Shown: positions 27,336 to 37,520 of the stretch, piece after piece
Layout of the letters: every line of letters begins with the position of its first letter
Numbering within the stretch: the first letter of the stretch is position 1
Assembly (NCBI RefSeq): GCF_002259645.1
Contig: NZ_MWWV01000009.1
Coordinates: 62,001-126,000, forward strand
DNA length: 64,000 bases
Origin: Bifidobacterium tissieri
GTDB taxonomy: Bacteria > Actinomycetota > Actinomycetes > Actinomycetales > Bifidobacteriaceae
Direction of reading: 5' to 3'
Notes under the pieces: model-generated
Told to the model about the DNA's origin: nothing
The model's input: only the letters and a program-made list of their open reading frames with translations
The model's database searches: none
Position numbers and translations under genes: made by a program

Positions 27336-29776
27336 TCCCAGCCTCCATTGCTGTCTCTCGGTTGAGTACAGCCATCGTAGGGTCAGGAATTCGGGGTCAG
27401 TACCCCCTAAGCGCATCGCCGATGGCAGCGGGTCATACAGGTGATTATCAATCCCAGTAATTGCAATATATATCCGTGAGGGGGCCACATTCGACCACAT
27501 TGCCGACCAACGCCAGAGCACGCTCTGAAGGGGGTACACGGGAACTCGCCACTGGGGATCCAACAATCCACACACCGCAGGCCCACACCCACAGGGACTA
27601 TCGAAGCAGTTTGCCCCAGCCCAGAGGACTATCGCAACACTTTGATAGTGGACTATCGAAGCAGTTCGACCCCAGCCTAGGGGACTATCGCAACAGTTCG
27701 ACCTTGTCAGGCCGGTTCCCCAGTGGACTATCGAAGCACTTTTCACGTCATTCCCTCTCCGATAATGGACTATCGAAGTAAAGCGGAAACCCAACACCAC
27801 CGTCACAGCGCGTCATCGCAGCGATTCTTCCGGCTCAGGCGAGCGTAGCACATACCAAAACCAAGAAATCACACTGCTTCCCAATCACATGGACTATCGA
27901 AGCAGTTTGAGGCTCAGCCTAGTGGACTATCGCAGCAGTTTCGGGGACTATCGCAACACTTCGGCCTTGTCAGGCCGGTTCCCCAGTGGACTATCGAAGC
28001 ACTTTTCACGTCGTTCCCTCTCCGATAATGGACTATCGAAGTAAAGCGGAAACCCAACGCCACCGTCACAGCGCGTCATCGCAGCGATTCTTCCGGCTCA
28101 GGCGGCCGTAGCACACACCAAAACCAAGAAATCACACCGCTTCCCAACCACATGGACTATCGAAGCAGTTCCGCAATCCTCCACCACCCGGTAGTGGACT
28201 ATCGCAGCAGTTTCGGGGACTATCACAACACTTCGGTAGTGGACTATCGCAGCAGTTTCGGGGACTATCGCAACACTTTGGTAGTGGACTATCGAAGTAA
28301 AACGAAAACCCAACGCCATCCTCCGACAAGCCCCCAACGATTTTCCCCGGCCCGGGAGTGTCTCGGTAAGTGTGTAACTGGTCTTGGCCGCCGGTCCGTG
28401 GGCCAGCGGAAAAGGGCCTGTGATGAGCATGCCGACTGAGACAATGGAAACGACGAAGAAGCCCGCCGTCGGCAAGGATGACACAGAGCGGACAGCCACG
28501 GACAGCCGGATGATGCAGAACGAACAGCTAGGTGGCACAGCGGACAATCAAGTGGCAGACAACCAAATGGCACGGAACGGACGAATAGCGGATCGGCGTA
28601 TTCCCTGCCGCAAGGCGTGGCACGGAACGACGAAACCAGCTCCAACACCATTCCCTGCCACGGGTCATGGCAGAGAATGACAGTATCGCCCGAATCGACG
28701 TTCTCTGCCACGATTTCCTGCCACACAATGATCAGCAGGGCGCTGTGCGCATTCTCTGCCACGATCGTCTGGCAGAGAACACGCGAAACCGGCTCCAACG
28801 ACATTCTCTGCCACGGCCGTCACCCCGTTATCACGCCCAAGACCGAGAAAACCCCGGACCCCACATCATATCCGCCGGATTTACGTGCAAATATGACGGA
28901 ATTTCGTGGCAGAGAATGACAGAAAATCTCGTATTGTCATTCCCTGCCACGCCCTTTGGCAGGGAATGACGGCAGGCGCCCATATCTCATTCCCTGCCAC
29001 CATGATCATGATCACTCCTCCTAAGTCCGCTCCCGGAAGCAACACGGCCAGACACCTGTCACGGCCGATGGCAGCCAAGACCAGTTACACACCTAATGAG
29101 ACACCCCCTAGGGGACTATCGCAACACTTCATAGTGGACTATCGCAGCAGTTCATAGTGGACTATCGAAGTAAAGCGGAAACCCAACGCCACCGTCACAG
29201 TGCGTCATCGCAGCGATTCTTCCGGCTCAGGCGGCCGTAGCACACACCAAAACCAAGAACACACCGCTTCCCAATCACATGGACTATCGAAGCAGTTTGA
29301 GGCTCAGCCTAGTGGACTATCGCAGCAGTTTCGGGGACTATCGCAACACTCTGGCCTTGTCAGGCCGGTTCCCTAGTGGACTATCGAAGCACTTTTCACG
29401 TCGTTCCCTCTCCGATAATGGACTATCGGAGTAAAGCGGAAACCCAACGCCACCGTCACAGCGCGTCATCGCAACGATTCTTCCGACTCAGGCGGCCGTA
29501 GCACACACCAAAACCAAGAAAACACGCCGCTTCCCAACCACATGGACTATCGAAGCAGTTTCGGGGACTATCGCAACAGTTCGGCCTTGTTAGGCCGGTT
29601 CCCTAGTGGACTATCGAAGCAGTTCCGCGATACTCCACCACCCGATAGTGGACTATCGCAACACTTTGGTAGTGGACTATCGAAGCAGTTTCGGGGACTA
29701 TCGCAACAGTTCGTAGAGGACTATCGCAACACTTTCCCTGACCAGTCCGACGATCACATGGACTATCGAAGTAGTT
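27336..29776. repeat. Non-coding 2.4 kb block: array of 33 GGACTATC repeats
   Basis: The octamer GGACTATC occurs 33 times, all in the same orientation, between 27595 and 29767, usually extended as GGACTATCGAAGCAGTTT or GGACTATCGCAACACTTT. Within clusters the spacing is 21-24 bp. The array also contains longer units, about 263 bp, at 27725-27987, 27988-28170, 29159-29377 (partial) and 29378-29607. Reading frames here are broken and lack ribosome sites. The block lies between the end of the peptidase gene and the start of the pilus operon, so it includes or adjoins the pilus promoter. Confidence 0.9.
28354..29104. mobile_element. Hairpin-rich segment with imperfect terminal inverted repeats
   Basis: The ends 28354-28390 and 29068-29104 are inverted repeats with about 5 mismatches in 37. 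The interior lacks a credible gene but holds many copies of CATTCYCTGCCAC in both orientations, giving hairpins at 28649-28679, 28753-28780 and 28936-28970 (the last with a perfect 13-bp stem). It interrupts the GGACTATC array and looks like a non-autonomous element or MITE. Confidence 0.55.
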
Positions 29777-32662
29777 TCACTCGGCGAGCGCCTTGCGGAG
29801 GAAGTCGCGCTGGAACAGCAGCAGGTTCTCGGCCACGGTCTCGTCGTTCGTCATATGCGTGATGCCGGTCAACGGCAGCATGGTATGTTCACGACCGGCG
29901 GCCAGTAGCGCGGAACTCAGCCTCAGCGAATTCGCCACGGTCACATTGTCGTCGGCGAAACCATGGATCAGCAGTAGCGGACGACGCAGATTCGGCGCGT
30001 CCTTGATCAGACTGTTGCGCTCATACACGGTCGGGTTCAGGCCGAGATACCGTTCGGTGTAATGCGTGTCGTACAGCGTCCAATCGGTGGGCGGGGCACC
30101 GGCGCAGGCGGCGTGGAACACGTCGGGCGCACGCAGCACGGCCAGTGCGGACAGATATCCGCCGTACGACCAGCCGATCATGGCCACATGATCGAGGTCA
30201 GGCTCGGGAACACCGCAATCGGCGCGGGACAACGGCAGTGACGACATTGCCTCGGGCAGTGCGTGAACGGCATCCATCTGATCATCCAACGCAAGATCGA
30301 ATCGTTCGAACATGGCATGATCCCAGTGCAGACCGCGCGCGCCGGTGCCACGACCGTCGGCCGATACCACGATGAAGCCCTGATCGGCCCACCACTGCGA
30401 ATCCCAGTAATACGAGCGGCTGAACATGACCTCGCGATGCATCGGACCGCCATACGGCTTCATCAGCACCGGCAGTTTCTCCGCATGCGCGTACGGGCTG
30501 GACTCGGACGGCAGCGTGATCGCCGCATACATGCCGCGCTCGCCCAGTCGTACGAATTCAGTACGTGGCGTGAATCCGGGGATGTCGGCATGATTGGCCA
30601 CGATCGCAGAGTATCCGCTGTCCGCGTTCGCACCGAACATGTGCAGCATCACGCTGCGGTCGTCATGCATGGTCCGGCCGAGCAGAACCATGCCGTTGCC
30701 GGAGCGCGAAGCCGTCCACACGCCCGTTTCCGTATTCATCACAATCGGCTCAGGACATCCGTCGGACGCGGAATCGATGGCGAAACGGTTGCCGAAACCG
30801 CCGGCATCATCCGCGCCGTCACCTCCGTTCTGCGCGTCGATGCGATGATCATCCGTCAGTTCCTGCCAATACGAGCCGATGAACTCCTGCCCATCCTCCG
30901 GCAGCGGGAAGCTCACCACGTCCACAGCGCGCGCGTCACGGGTGGCGCGGGCAAGCACATCATGGTCGGTCACGTCGAGTACGTCGAGGATCTGCCAGCC
31001 GGCGGGGGTGAACGCGTGACCGTCCACCGCCAGACGCATGGTGTCGGTCTCCTCGTCGGGCATGGCGGTGATCAGTCGACCGCCCGGCGTCCACGTGGGA
31101 CATCCGTGGATCAGGTCCAGCCAATACCGACTGCCACTTACCGTCAATGTGCTCGTCGGCAGCCAACGCTTCGCCGACTCCTCTCCGGTGAACGAGTCAC
31201 CATCCGCGGCGAGGGAAAACCCGTCAAGAATGTTGTGCTGCGAGGCGAATCCCACATGCGGATCACTGCCTTCGGGCTTGATCGCCAGCACCTGATCGGC
31301 GGTCTGACGACGATTCTGCACGAGCAGCAGCGGGTCTCCGCCACGACTCCAATGCACGTCGGCCAGATATTCGTAGCCGCGACGGTCCCACCACACTTCG
31401 GGCAGGTCCTCTACGCTGGCGAACGCCATGTTGCCGGCGCGATGATCGGCGGAACCGATGTCGAAACGGAACAGACGCACGTCCGCGTTCCGGGTAAGCG
31501 CCTGCGGATAGTGTCGTGACTGCGCGGGCTTGGTGGGGTTGGCGGGATCGGAGATGTGCCACAACGGTTCGGGCGACTCGTCGGCACGTTCGATCAGCAG
31601 ACTGCGTGAATCAGGCGACCACCAGAAGCCCTCGTAACGGTCCATCTCCTCGCCGGCGGCGAACTCCGCCAGACCGACCGTGACATTCGGATCGTCGGAT
31701 ACGCCACACACCGAACGTTCGTCGTCGGGCTGACCGTTTTCGCCGATCACCACGAGGTTGATCATGCGGCCGGTGGTGTAGGCGACCAGGCGGCCGTCCG
31801 GGGAGATGCGCGGATTGAGCACCGGACGGAACAGACGGCTGCGGTGGCCGCGGATGGCCATGGCGGACACGTACCAGGTATCGCCGAGTTCTCGCGTAAC
31901 AGCGTGGAGCTCGCCATCCTCTACGGTCACACGAACCTGGGCGGGGCGGCCGGCGGCGGATGCGGCGGAGTTGTCGCGGGCGGAATCGTCACGCGTGGGA
32001 TCATTACGGACGGGATCATCGGGATCGAATCCCGACTCGTCGAACCCGTTATCGCCAGCATTGTTATCGTTCGCAAAGTTTGAAAAATCAACGTTTTCCA
32101 GCATGATATCGGGGTCTTGGCGTTCAACGTCGTCAATGAATTCGATATCGCCATCGAAGACGAACGTGGTCAGCCACAGGCGGCCGCCGACCGTGAACAC
32201 CACGCGATTGCCGGAATCGTTGACGCTGTATGACACGATGCCGTCGGCGGATTCGCGGGCGCGCTCGCGGCGGGCCTTCTCCTCGTCGGGGATGTCGTCG
32301 GAATCGGCATCGGCGATGTCGCGGCCGTTGCCGGAATTGCCGTTGCCGGACGACAACAGCGTCCGTGGATCGGCCAACAGCGTCTCATGATGATTGCCTG
32401 CGCTGTCGAACCAGCTCAGCCACAGGCAGGTGACATCGTCTTCAGGACCACGTGAGCGCAGGAACAGCGCGTGGGAACCGTCGTCAAGCACCGTCGCCGA
32501 GCGCGGGGCACCAAGCGAGAACCGCTGTGTACGTGCCTTGGCCCGCGGATACGCGGCGATTGCGGCACGAATCGTTTCGGACGTTGCCGTCGCCGGGCCC
32601 TCGCCGGGCACCGCGGTTACGTCGTCAGTCATCATGTCATCAGTCGTCTGCTGTTCGGTCAT
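29777..32662 (-). CDS. Dipeptidyl peptidase IV-like S9 family serine peptidase
   Basis: 961 residues without a signal peptide. The N-terminal two thirds form a DPP IV-type beta-propeller region, expanded by Asp/Asn/Gly-rich loops. The C-terminal alpha/beta-hydrolase domain has the nucleophile in GWSYGGYLSA (Ser about 828), the Asp in HGFADDNVTV (about 905) and the His in THMTND (about 936). The enzyme removes dipeptides, typically X-Pro, from peptide N-termini in the cytoplasm. Start at ATG 32662 with GAGGT upstream; the longer frame to 32725 lacks support. It appears to be transcribed alone. Confidence 0.92.
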   Translation of the reverse strand: MTEQQTTDDMMTDDVTAVPGEGPATATSETIRAAIAAYPRAKARTQRFSLGAPRSATVLDDGSHALFLRSRGPEDDVTCLWLSWFDSAGNHHETLLADPRTLLSSGNGNSGNGRDIADADSDDIPDEEKARRERARESADGIVSYSVNDSGNRVVFTVGGRLWLTTFVFDGDIEFIDDVERQDPDIMLENVDFSNFANDNNAGDNGFDESGFDPDDPVRNDPTRDDSARDNSAASAAGRPAQVRVTVEDGELHAVTRELGDTWYVSAMAIRGHRSRLFRPVLNPRISPDGRLVAYTTGRMINLVVIGENGQPDDERSVCGVSDDPNVTVGLAEFAAGEEMDRYEGFWWSPDSRSLLIERADESPEPLWHISDPANPTKPAQSRHYPQALTRNADVRLFRFDIGSADHRAGNMAFASVEDLPEVWWDRRGYEYLADVHWSRGGDPLLLVQNRRQTADQVLAIKPEGSDPHVGFASQHNILDGFSLAADGDSFTGEESAKRWLPTSTLTVSGSRYWLDLIHGCPTWTPGGRLITAMPDEETDTMRLAVDGHAFTPAGWQILDVLDVTDHDVLARATRDARAVDVVSFPLPEDGQEFIGSYWQELTDDHRIDAQNGGDGADDAGGFGNRFAIDSASDGCPEPIVMNTETGVWTASRSGNGMVLLGRTMHDDRSVMLHMFGANADSGYSAIVANHADIPGFTPRTEFVRLGERGMYAAITLPSESSPYAHAEKLPVLMKPYGGPMHREVMFSRSYYWDSQWWADQGFIVVSADGRGTGARGLHWDHAMFERFDLALDDQMDAVHALPEAMSSLPLSRADCGVPEPDLDHVAMIGWSYGGYLSALAVLRAPDVFHAACAGAPPTDWTLYDTHYTERYLGLNPTVYERNSLIKDAPNLRRPLLLIHGFADDNVTVANSLRLSSALLAAGREHTMLPLTGITHMTNDETVAENLLLFQRDFLRKALAE

Positions 32663-32985
32663 AGTCACACACCTCACCATAAATGAACCCCAAACCATTA
32701 TGCCGATAAGCGGATGATTACGCACGTCTCGGCACGCAAAGCATGGACACGGTCAAGCGTGTTGACGAGTCAGCAGGTCGATGGGCGAATGTGATGACGG
32801 TTCATGACTGTCGGTTGGTTGACTGACTGATCGGGAGGGACTGACTGGGTTGGCTGGCGGATCAGGGTTGGTTGACGGCCGGCGAGACCGCAGACGGCGG
32901 GACATCGAACGAACACGAGTCGTCGGCAATGTCACTGTCGCCACAATGTCATCATCACCATGGTGTCACTGTCTCCGCAGGACCG
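32663..32985. other. Intergenic region
   Basis: 323 bp between the glycerate kinase and the peptidase. It contains short GACTGACT/GGTTGG-type simple-sequence stretches (about 32800-32880). No gene, operator or clear terminator is visible. Confidence 0.5.
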
Positions 32986-34578
32986 CTAACGACTACGACT
33001 GAGCCGAATTAGACGGCCCACGTTTTCGGCGGTACGGGACAGATTCGCCGGACCGTCGGCAAGCGCCTGCGCCAGCGATTGTGCGCCGGGAACGATGCCG
33101 AACACCGCGTCGATGCCCAGATCATACAGCTGATCGATACCCTCTCCCACGTATCCGGCGAGCGCGATCACGCCGATCTGTGGATTGCCGCGACGCACGG
33201 CCCGCGCCACACCCATCGGCGTCTTGCCGTACTGCGTCTGGAAATCGATGCCGCCTTCGCCGGTGATGCAGTAGTCGGCGTCCGCCGCACGCTCGGTTAG
33301 TCGCACGGTTTGCGCAACGATCTCCACGCCGGACCGCATGGCGGCGTTGGTGAACGCGAGCAGTCCCGCGCCCAGGCCGCCGGCACCACCGGCACCGGGC
33401 ACATGGGCGACATCGATGCCGAGATCACGTGCGATGACGGCGGCATAATTAGTCAGGTTCGCGTCGAGTCGTTCGACCATCTCTGGAGTGGCGCCCTTCT
33501 GCGGGCCGAACACTGCGGATGCGCCGTTGGGGCCGATCAACGGATTGGTCACGTCGCAGGCAATCAGCACGGTGGTGTCCGCGAGACGCGGGTCCATACC
33601 GGACACGTCGATGGACGCCAACCGGTCGAGGAATCCGCCGCCACGAGGAATCGGATTGCCCGTAGCGTCAAGGAAGCGTGCGCCCAACGCCTCGGCCATG
33701 CCGGCACCGCCGTCGTTGGTGGCGGAACCACCCACGCCAAGAATGATGGTGCGGGCACCGTCGTCGAGTGCGGCACGAATCAGCTGACCGGTGCCGTACG
33801 TTGTAGTGACCAACGGGTTTTTGGTGGTGTCGTCTACGAACTGGATGCCACTGGCGGCGGCCATTTCGATGACGGCGATAGGATGCCGCGCAGACGGGGA
33901 TGCCTCGGATGCCATGGTCTCGGTCTCGGTCTCTGCGGTCGGGGCGATTGGGGTTACGGCAGCCGCCGAACTTGGGAATGGTACAGGAACCGAAGCTACT
34001 GCGGCAGCTGGGGTTGCAAGAACTGGAGACGAAGCGGCGGTTGGGAAAGCCGGGACAATTGGAGCGGTCGCGTAGACCTGGGATGCTGTGATCGCGGTAG
34101 ATTCAGGTGCCAAGGAAACCGGGGATAGTACGGAAGTCGTCGAGCTTAGGGATGACACAGGAACCGAGGATACGGTCGGAGTCTCGGCATCGTCAGCACC
34201 GTCGGTATCGGCAATATTGGCAGCATCGGCAATATTGGCAACGTCATCAGCACCGTCGGTATCACCAACACCGTCAGTATTACCAACACCGTCGGCATTA
34301 CCAACACCGTCGGCATTACCAACACCGTCAGTATTACCCAACAGCCCATATGCCGCAACGGTTTCGCGCTGCAATGGGTCAAGTACACGTGTCTGCCGCA
34401 GCACTCCCCCGGTGGCGTCGATCAGCGACTGCACCGTACCCTCGCCGCCGTCCGCCATCGGCACCATCACATATTCGGCGTCGGGAAACACTCGCGACAG
34501 CCCCTCACGTATGGCGTCGGCAGCGGTCTTGGCCGTCATGCAACCCTTGAACGAATCCGGCGCGATAACAAACTTCAT
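32986..34578 (-). CDS. Glycerate kinase (GlxK/GckA family) with large internal insert
   Basis: The enzyme phosphorylates D-glycerate with ATP. N-terminal MKFVIAPDSFKGCMTA and MADGGEGTVQSL, then AVIEMAAASG, GVGGSATNDGGAGMAEALG, and GITGEG-type CITGEGGIDFQTQYGKTP are all diagnostic. The family is about 375-385 residues, but this protein has 530. Residues 81-231 are a low-complexity insert: five to six GN(T/A)DGV hexapeptides, then Asp/Ala and Ser/Pro/Thr/Val-rich sequence, placed between AAYGLLG and AVIEMAAASG. Both flanks stay in frame, so the gene may be functional. GGAGGAG before ATG 34578 fixes the start (a TTG at 34593 lies in the ribosome site). Confidence 0.9.
   Translation of the reverse strand: MKFVIAPDSFKGCMTAKTAADAIREGLSRVFPDAEYVMVPMADGGEGTVQSLIDATGGVLRQTRVLDPLQRETVAAYGLLGNTDGVGNADGVGNADGVGNTDGVGDTDGADDVANIADAANIADTDGADDAETPTVSSVPVSSLSSTTSVLSPVSLAPESTAITASQVYATAPIVPAFPTAASSPVLATPAAAVASVPVPFPSSAAAVTPIAPTAETETETMASEASPSARHPIAVIEMAAASGIQFVDDTTKNPLVTTTYGTGQLIRAALDDGARTIILGVGGSATNDGGAGMAEALGARFLDATGNPIPRGGGFLDRLASIDVSGMDPRLADTTVLIACDVTNPLIGPNGASAVFGPQKGATPEMVERLDANLTNYAAVIARDLGIDVAHVPGAGGAGGLGAGLLAFTNAAMRSGVEIVAQTVRLTERAADADYCITGEGGIDFQTQYGKTPMGVARAVRRGNPQIGVIALAGYVGEGIDQLYDLGIDAVFGIVPGAQSLAQALADGPANLSRTAENVGRLIRLSRSR
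34246..34335. repeat. 18-bp minisatellite within the glycerate kinase gene
   Basis: Four clean copies of an 18-bp unit (CCAACACCGTCRGYATTA) at 34264, 34282, 34300 and 34318, preceded by a degenerate copy. The length is a multiple of three, so copy-number change keeps the frame. Confidence 0.85.
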
Positions 34579-34620
34579 TAGTGGCTCCTCCAATCGCTAC
34601 CCAACTTACGAGTTCATCTA

Positions 34621-34747
34621 GGCAAGTTCGTTACGTGGGCCGTTAGCTGGGCCGCGCACGGCCCACGTAACGCCACATAAAAAACGTTGCAATTTCAACG
34701 ATTTCGACGTTTTGTTAGCTGGGCCGTGCACGGCCCACGTCACGCAT
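34621..34747. repeat. Cruciform repeat, left copy flanking the DUF559 gene
   Basis: A 127-bp element with two palindromic arms built on TTACGTGGGCCG / CGGCCCACGTAA around a core containing TTGCAATTTCAACGATTTCG. It is about 89% identical, in direct orientation, to 36012-36138. TGGGCCGTGCACGGCCCA (34720-34737) is a perfect palindrome. Confidence 0.8.
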
Positions 34748-34869
34748 AACAATGGCGAGGATGAGCAGAGAAACGACGTAAGTAAGTGGAGCAGACAGAA
34801 GGAAGACAGAACTCGTGCGAATGTGGACAACTTTTCAGTTATTCCACTTATCCACATTCTCTGCAGACC

Positions 34870-35967
34870 ATGTGGCACGATGATGCGAACCCGTTTACGC
34901 TCGCCGATATGAACCGATATCAGCGAACGAACACATCCGGAAACAGTAATCCAACGAGCAATCCAACGACACGCATAGCCGCGCCTGTCACTCACGGCAT
35001 CGTCCGCAACTATCTTGCGCGATCACTGATTCAAGAACAGCAAACCATGCTGCAGCAGTGCTACGACCATCTCACTCGAAGAACACGTAATCATCAGCTC
35101 GTTTACACTGGTACGACAGCGCTTAAACTCTGTTATCTCGAAACCCCATGGTGCCCTCGACTGCGTGATTTCACATTTCAAGTGATGTATGACAACCGCA
35201 GACAACGACCGAGTCGCCATGACACCGGATACATCGTTTGGCATGACACCGCGATACGCCAAAAGGATTTCAGCGATATTCAATTCGTCGTCAACAACAC
35301 ACCGATCATCTGCACCCACCCGCTCGTTACGTGGGCCGCGTTGTCCAGACATCTCAGTCAGGTTGAAGTGATCGTTCAGGCCGATGCCATTGTACGCGCG
35401 ACAGCTTGCCCCATACATATCACGACGAACGACATTACGACGTTTCTCAATCGGACCGGTGAATTTGTCGGGAAAAACAGGTGCCGCGCCGCCTTGCCAT
35501 TCCTCTCCACGATCACAGATTCCCCGATGGAGGCCCGAGCCGTTCTTGCACTGATGAAAGTGGGACTGCCGCGACCGCAAACCCAGTGGAGAATCTACAT
35601 TCCCGAGCTGAATTGGACAGCAACAGTGGATATGGCCTATCCGGAACAGCGCATAATCATTGAATATGATGGCGATGCGCATCGCGTTGACAAAAAACAA
35701 TATCGATGGGATGAGCGAAAACGTCAGGCGTTACGTTCCATGGGATATACCGTGATCGTCGTGTTTGCGGACGATGTATTGACCGCCGACGGACGCAATC
35801 ATTTTGCGTTACGAGTCGGGAAGGCACTGCATGTGGAGGTCTCTGGACAACCGATACCAGAGTACCGGGCACTGCTCAACGATGAGCGAGATGCGGCGAA
35901 CAGGGAACGCCAACGTAAGATGCGGCAACGAAAACGAGTTCAGCGACAGGATGCGAGTGGAAACTGA
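34870..35967 (+). CDS. DUF559/endonuclease-like domain protein
   Basis: About 365 residues. The C-terminal third resembles the PD-(D/E)XK fold of DUF559/Vsr-like proteins: TVDMAYPEQRIIIEYDGDAHR, then WDERKRQALRSMGYTVIVVFADD. The N-terminal part resembles the winged-helix region that often precedes this domain. Such proteins are common in Actinobacteria, sometimes linked to abortive-infection modules, and their activity is mostly unknown. The start is uncertain: ATG 34870, ATG 34909 and GTG 34786 all lack a good ribosome site. The GC content is lower than in its neighbours and the gene lies between two cruciform repeats, which suggests horizontal acquisition. Confidence 0.7.
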   Translation: MWHDDANPFTLADMNRYQRTNTSGNSNPTSNPTTRIAAPVTHGIVRNYLARSLIQEQQTMLQQCYDHLTRRTRNHQLVYTGTTALKLCYLETPWCPRLRDFTFQVMYDNRRQRPSRHDTGYIVWHDTAIRQKDFSDIQFVVNNTPIICTHPLVTWAALSRHLSQVEVIVQADAIVRATACPIHITTNDITTFLNRTGEFVGKNRCRAALPFLSTITDSPMEARAVLALMKVGLPRPQTQWRIYIPELNWTATVDMAYPEQRIIIEYDGDAHRVDKKQYRWDERKRQALRSMGYTVIVVFADDVLTADGRNHFALRVGKALHVEVSGQPIPEYRALLNDERDAANRERQRKMRQRKRVQRQDASGN

Positions 35968-36011
35968 GCCCTGAACCGGCTTGGAGACGAATTGATCGAG
36001 CTCACGAATTT

Positions 36012-36138
36012 GGCAAGAACGTTACGTGGGCCGTTAGCTGGGCCGAGTACGGCCCACGTAACATAATATAGAAAACGTTGCAATTTCAACGATTTCGACG
36101 TTTTGTTAGTTGGGCCGCGCACGGCCCACGTAACACAT
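36012..36138. repeat. Cruciform repeat, right copy flanking the DUF559 gene
   Basis: Direct copy of 34621-34747 with the same palindromic arms and core. It lies 44 bp past the ilvC paralogue 1 stop codon and may also act as its terminator. Confidence 0.8.
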
Positions 36139-36181
36139 ACGCGGCCCACGTGACGAAACGAATGGTGCTATACGAGTGAAA

Positions 36182-37234
36182 TCACTGCACCTGGGCGCGG
36201 GCGATCTTGCCGGTGAAGGAGTTGGCCTCGTCGGCGTCCTTCACGCCATCCTTGTTCCAGGAGAACATGGCGCGCAGCTTCGGGCCGACGGTCTCGATGC
36301 GCTCGTTGGAGTACTTCTCCTGCAGCTCCTTGAAGTGCGGGGCGCCGGCGTCCTGATCGTCGATGAACTCCTTGGCGAAGGAGCCGTCCTGGATGCGGGC
36401 CAGGTGGTACTCCATGCGCTTGCGGCAGTCCTCGTTGATCACGGTGTTGGTGTAGTCGCCGTACTGGGCGGTGTCGGAGCAGGACCAACGGGCCTTGTTC
36501 AGACCACCCTCGTTCATCAGGTCGACGAGCATCTTCAGCTCGTGGCAGACCTCGAAGTAGGCGATCTCCGGCTGGTAGCCGGCGTCGGTGAGGACCTCGA
36601 AGCCCATCTCGACGAGCTTGTTCACGCCACCCATGAGCACGTTCTGCTCGCCGAAGAGATCAGTCTCGGTCTCTTCCTTGAAGGTGGTCTTGATGGCGCC
36701 GGCGCGCAGAGCGCCGAGAGCCTTGGCGTAGGCGAGGGTCAGGTCCCAGCCGTCACCGCGCGGATCCTGCTCCACAGCCACAACCACCGGGACGCCACGA
36801 CCAGCGGCGTACTCACGACGCACGATGTGACCCGGGCCCTTCGGGGCAACCATGAACACCGGGTGATCCTCGGTGGGCTTGATGTAGCCGTAGTGAATGT
36901 TGAAACCATGAGCGAAGGCAACGGCAGCGCCCGGCTTGATGTTGGGCTCGATGTCGTTGGCCCAGATGGTGCGCTGGTACTGGTCGGGGGCCAGGATCAT
37001 GATCACGTCGGCTTCGGCGGACGCCTCGGCGACGGACTTGACCTCGAGACCCTGCTCCTTGGCGAACTCGACGGACTTGGAGGTCGGACGAAGACCGACC
37101 ACCACGTCGACGCCGGAATCACGCAGGTTCAGCGCGTGAGCGTGACCCTGAGAACCGTAACCGATGATGGCAACCTTCTTGCCCTGGAGAACGGACAGAT
37201 CGCCGTCGTTCTCGTACCAGATCTGTGCAGCCAT
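36182..37234 (-). CDS. ilvC: Ketol-acid reductoisomerase, paralogue 1
   Basis: 350 residues, the normal class I length. It converts acetolactate or acetohydroxybutyrate to the dihydroxy acids of valine and isoleucine synthesis, using NADPH and Mg2+. The Rossmann motif [17 protein letters not shown], the phosphate-binding loop LRPTSKS, and [12 protein letters not shown] are visible; metal ligands lie in the [12 protein letters not shown] and [11 protein letters not shown] segments. AAGGAG precedes the ATG. The second paralogue at 44062-45114 is very similar over its whole length, with a nearly identical DNA tract. The two copies are separated by a mannose/mannoside gene cluster. Confidence 0.96.
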   Translation of the reverse strand: MAAQIWYENDGDLSVLQGKKVAIIGYGSQGHAHALNLRDSGVDVVVGLRPTSKSVEFAKEQGLEVKSVAEASAEADVIMILAPDQYQRTIWANDIEPNIKPGAAVAFAHGFNIHYGYIKPTEDHPVFMVAPKGPGHIVRREYAAGRGVPVVVAVEQDPRGDGWDLTLAYAKALGALRAGAIKTTFKEETETDLFGEQNVLMGGVNKLVEMGFEVLTDAGYQPEIAYFEVCHELKMLVDLMNEGGLNKARWSCSDTAQYGDYTNTVINEDCRKRMEYHLARIQDGSFAKEFIDDQDAGAPHFKELQEKYSNERIETVGPKLRAMFSWNKDGVKDADEANSFTGKIARAQVQ

Positions 37235-37520
37235 GTAAGCACTCCTTAACTACTGCGAATGTTGTTGTGGTTGCGCATAGTGCGCCGCGCGCACCGTGTC
37301 GTGACGCGCGTTTGTCCGATCGTGATCGTCGCGACTCCCGTACGAATCGCATATATCACTCACCCAGACGATCTCATCTGAGGATTTTGTCCTGCAAACT
37401 GCCCACTATCCTACAGATAATGTCGCTTCCGTCACATTCCCGTCCACAACGTGGGCGAACACTTGAGCCATCCACACTCAACCCCGTCAGAATCCCAACA
37501 ACCTCAGAATCCCAACAATC
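37235..37520. other. ilvC paralogue 1 upstream region
   Basis: Upstream leader and promoter region of paralogue 1. A weak promoter is noted separately. No leader peptide with a ribosome site or T-box sequence was seen. Confidence 0.4.
37408..37436 (-). promoter_or_regulatory. Possible promoter of ilvC paralogue 1
   Basis: On the minus strand TGTGAC (37431-37436), a 17-bp spacer and TAGGAT (37408-37413). The match is moderate and the spacing is ideal. Confidence 0.4.

Noticed and set aside
27336-27806. Longer start for the large pilin (frame open to 27806)
   Set aside because: The extension translates repeat DNA, and a good GGAGG site stands before ATG 27335.
28132-28439. Short open frames reading DYRSS or CCDSP repeats
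   Set aside because: They arise from the repeat array, break between clusters and have no ribosome sites.
27595-29767. Array as a CRISPR
   Set aside because: Repeat cores are about 8-18 bp with 21-24 bp periods, spacers are themselves repeated, and no cas genes are near.
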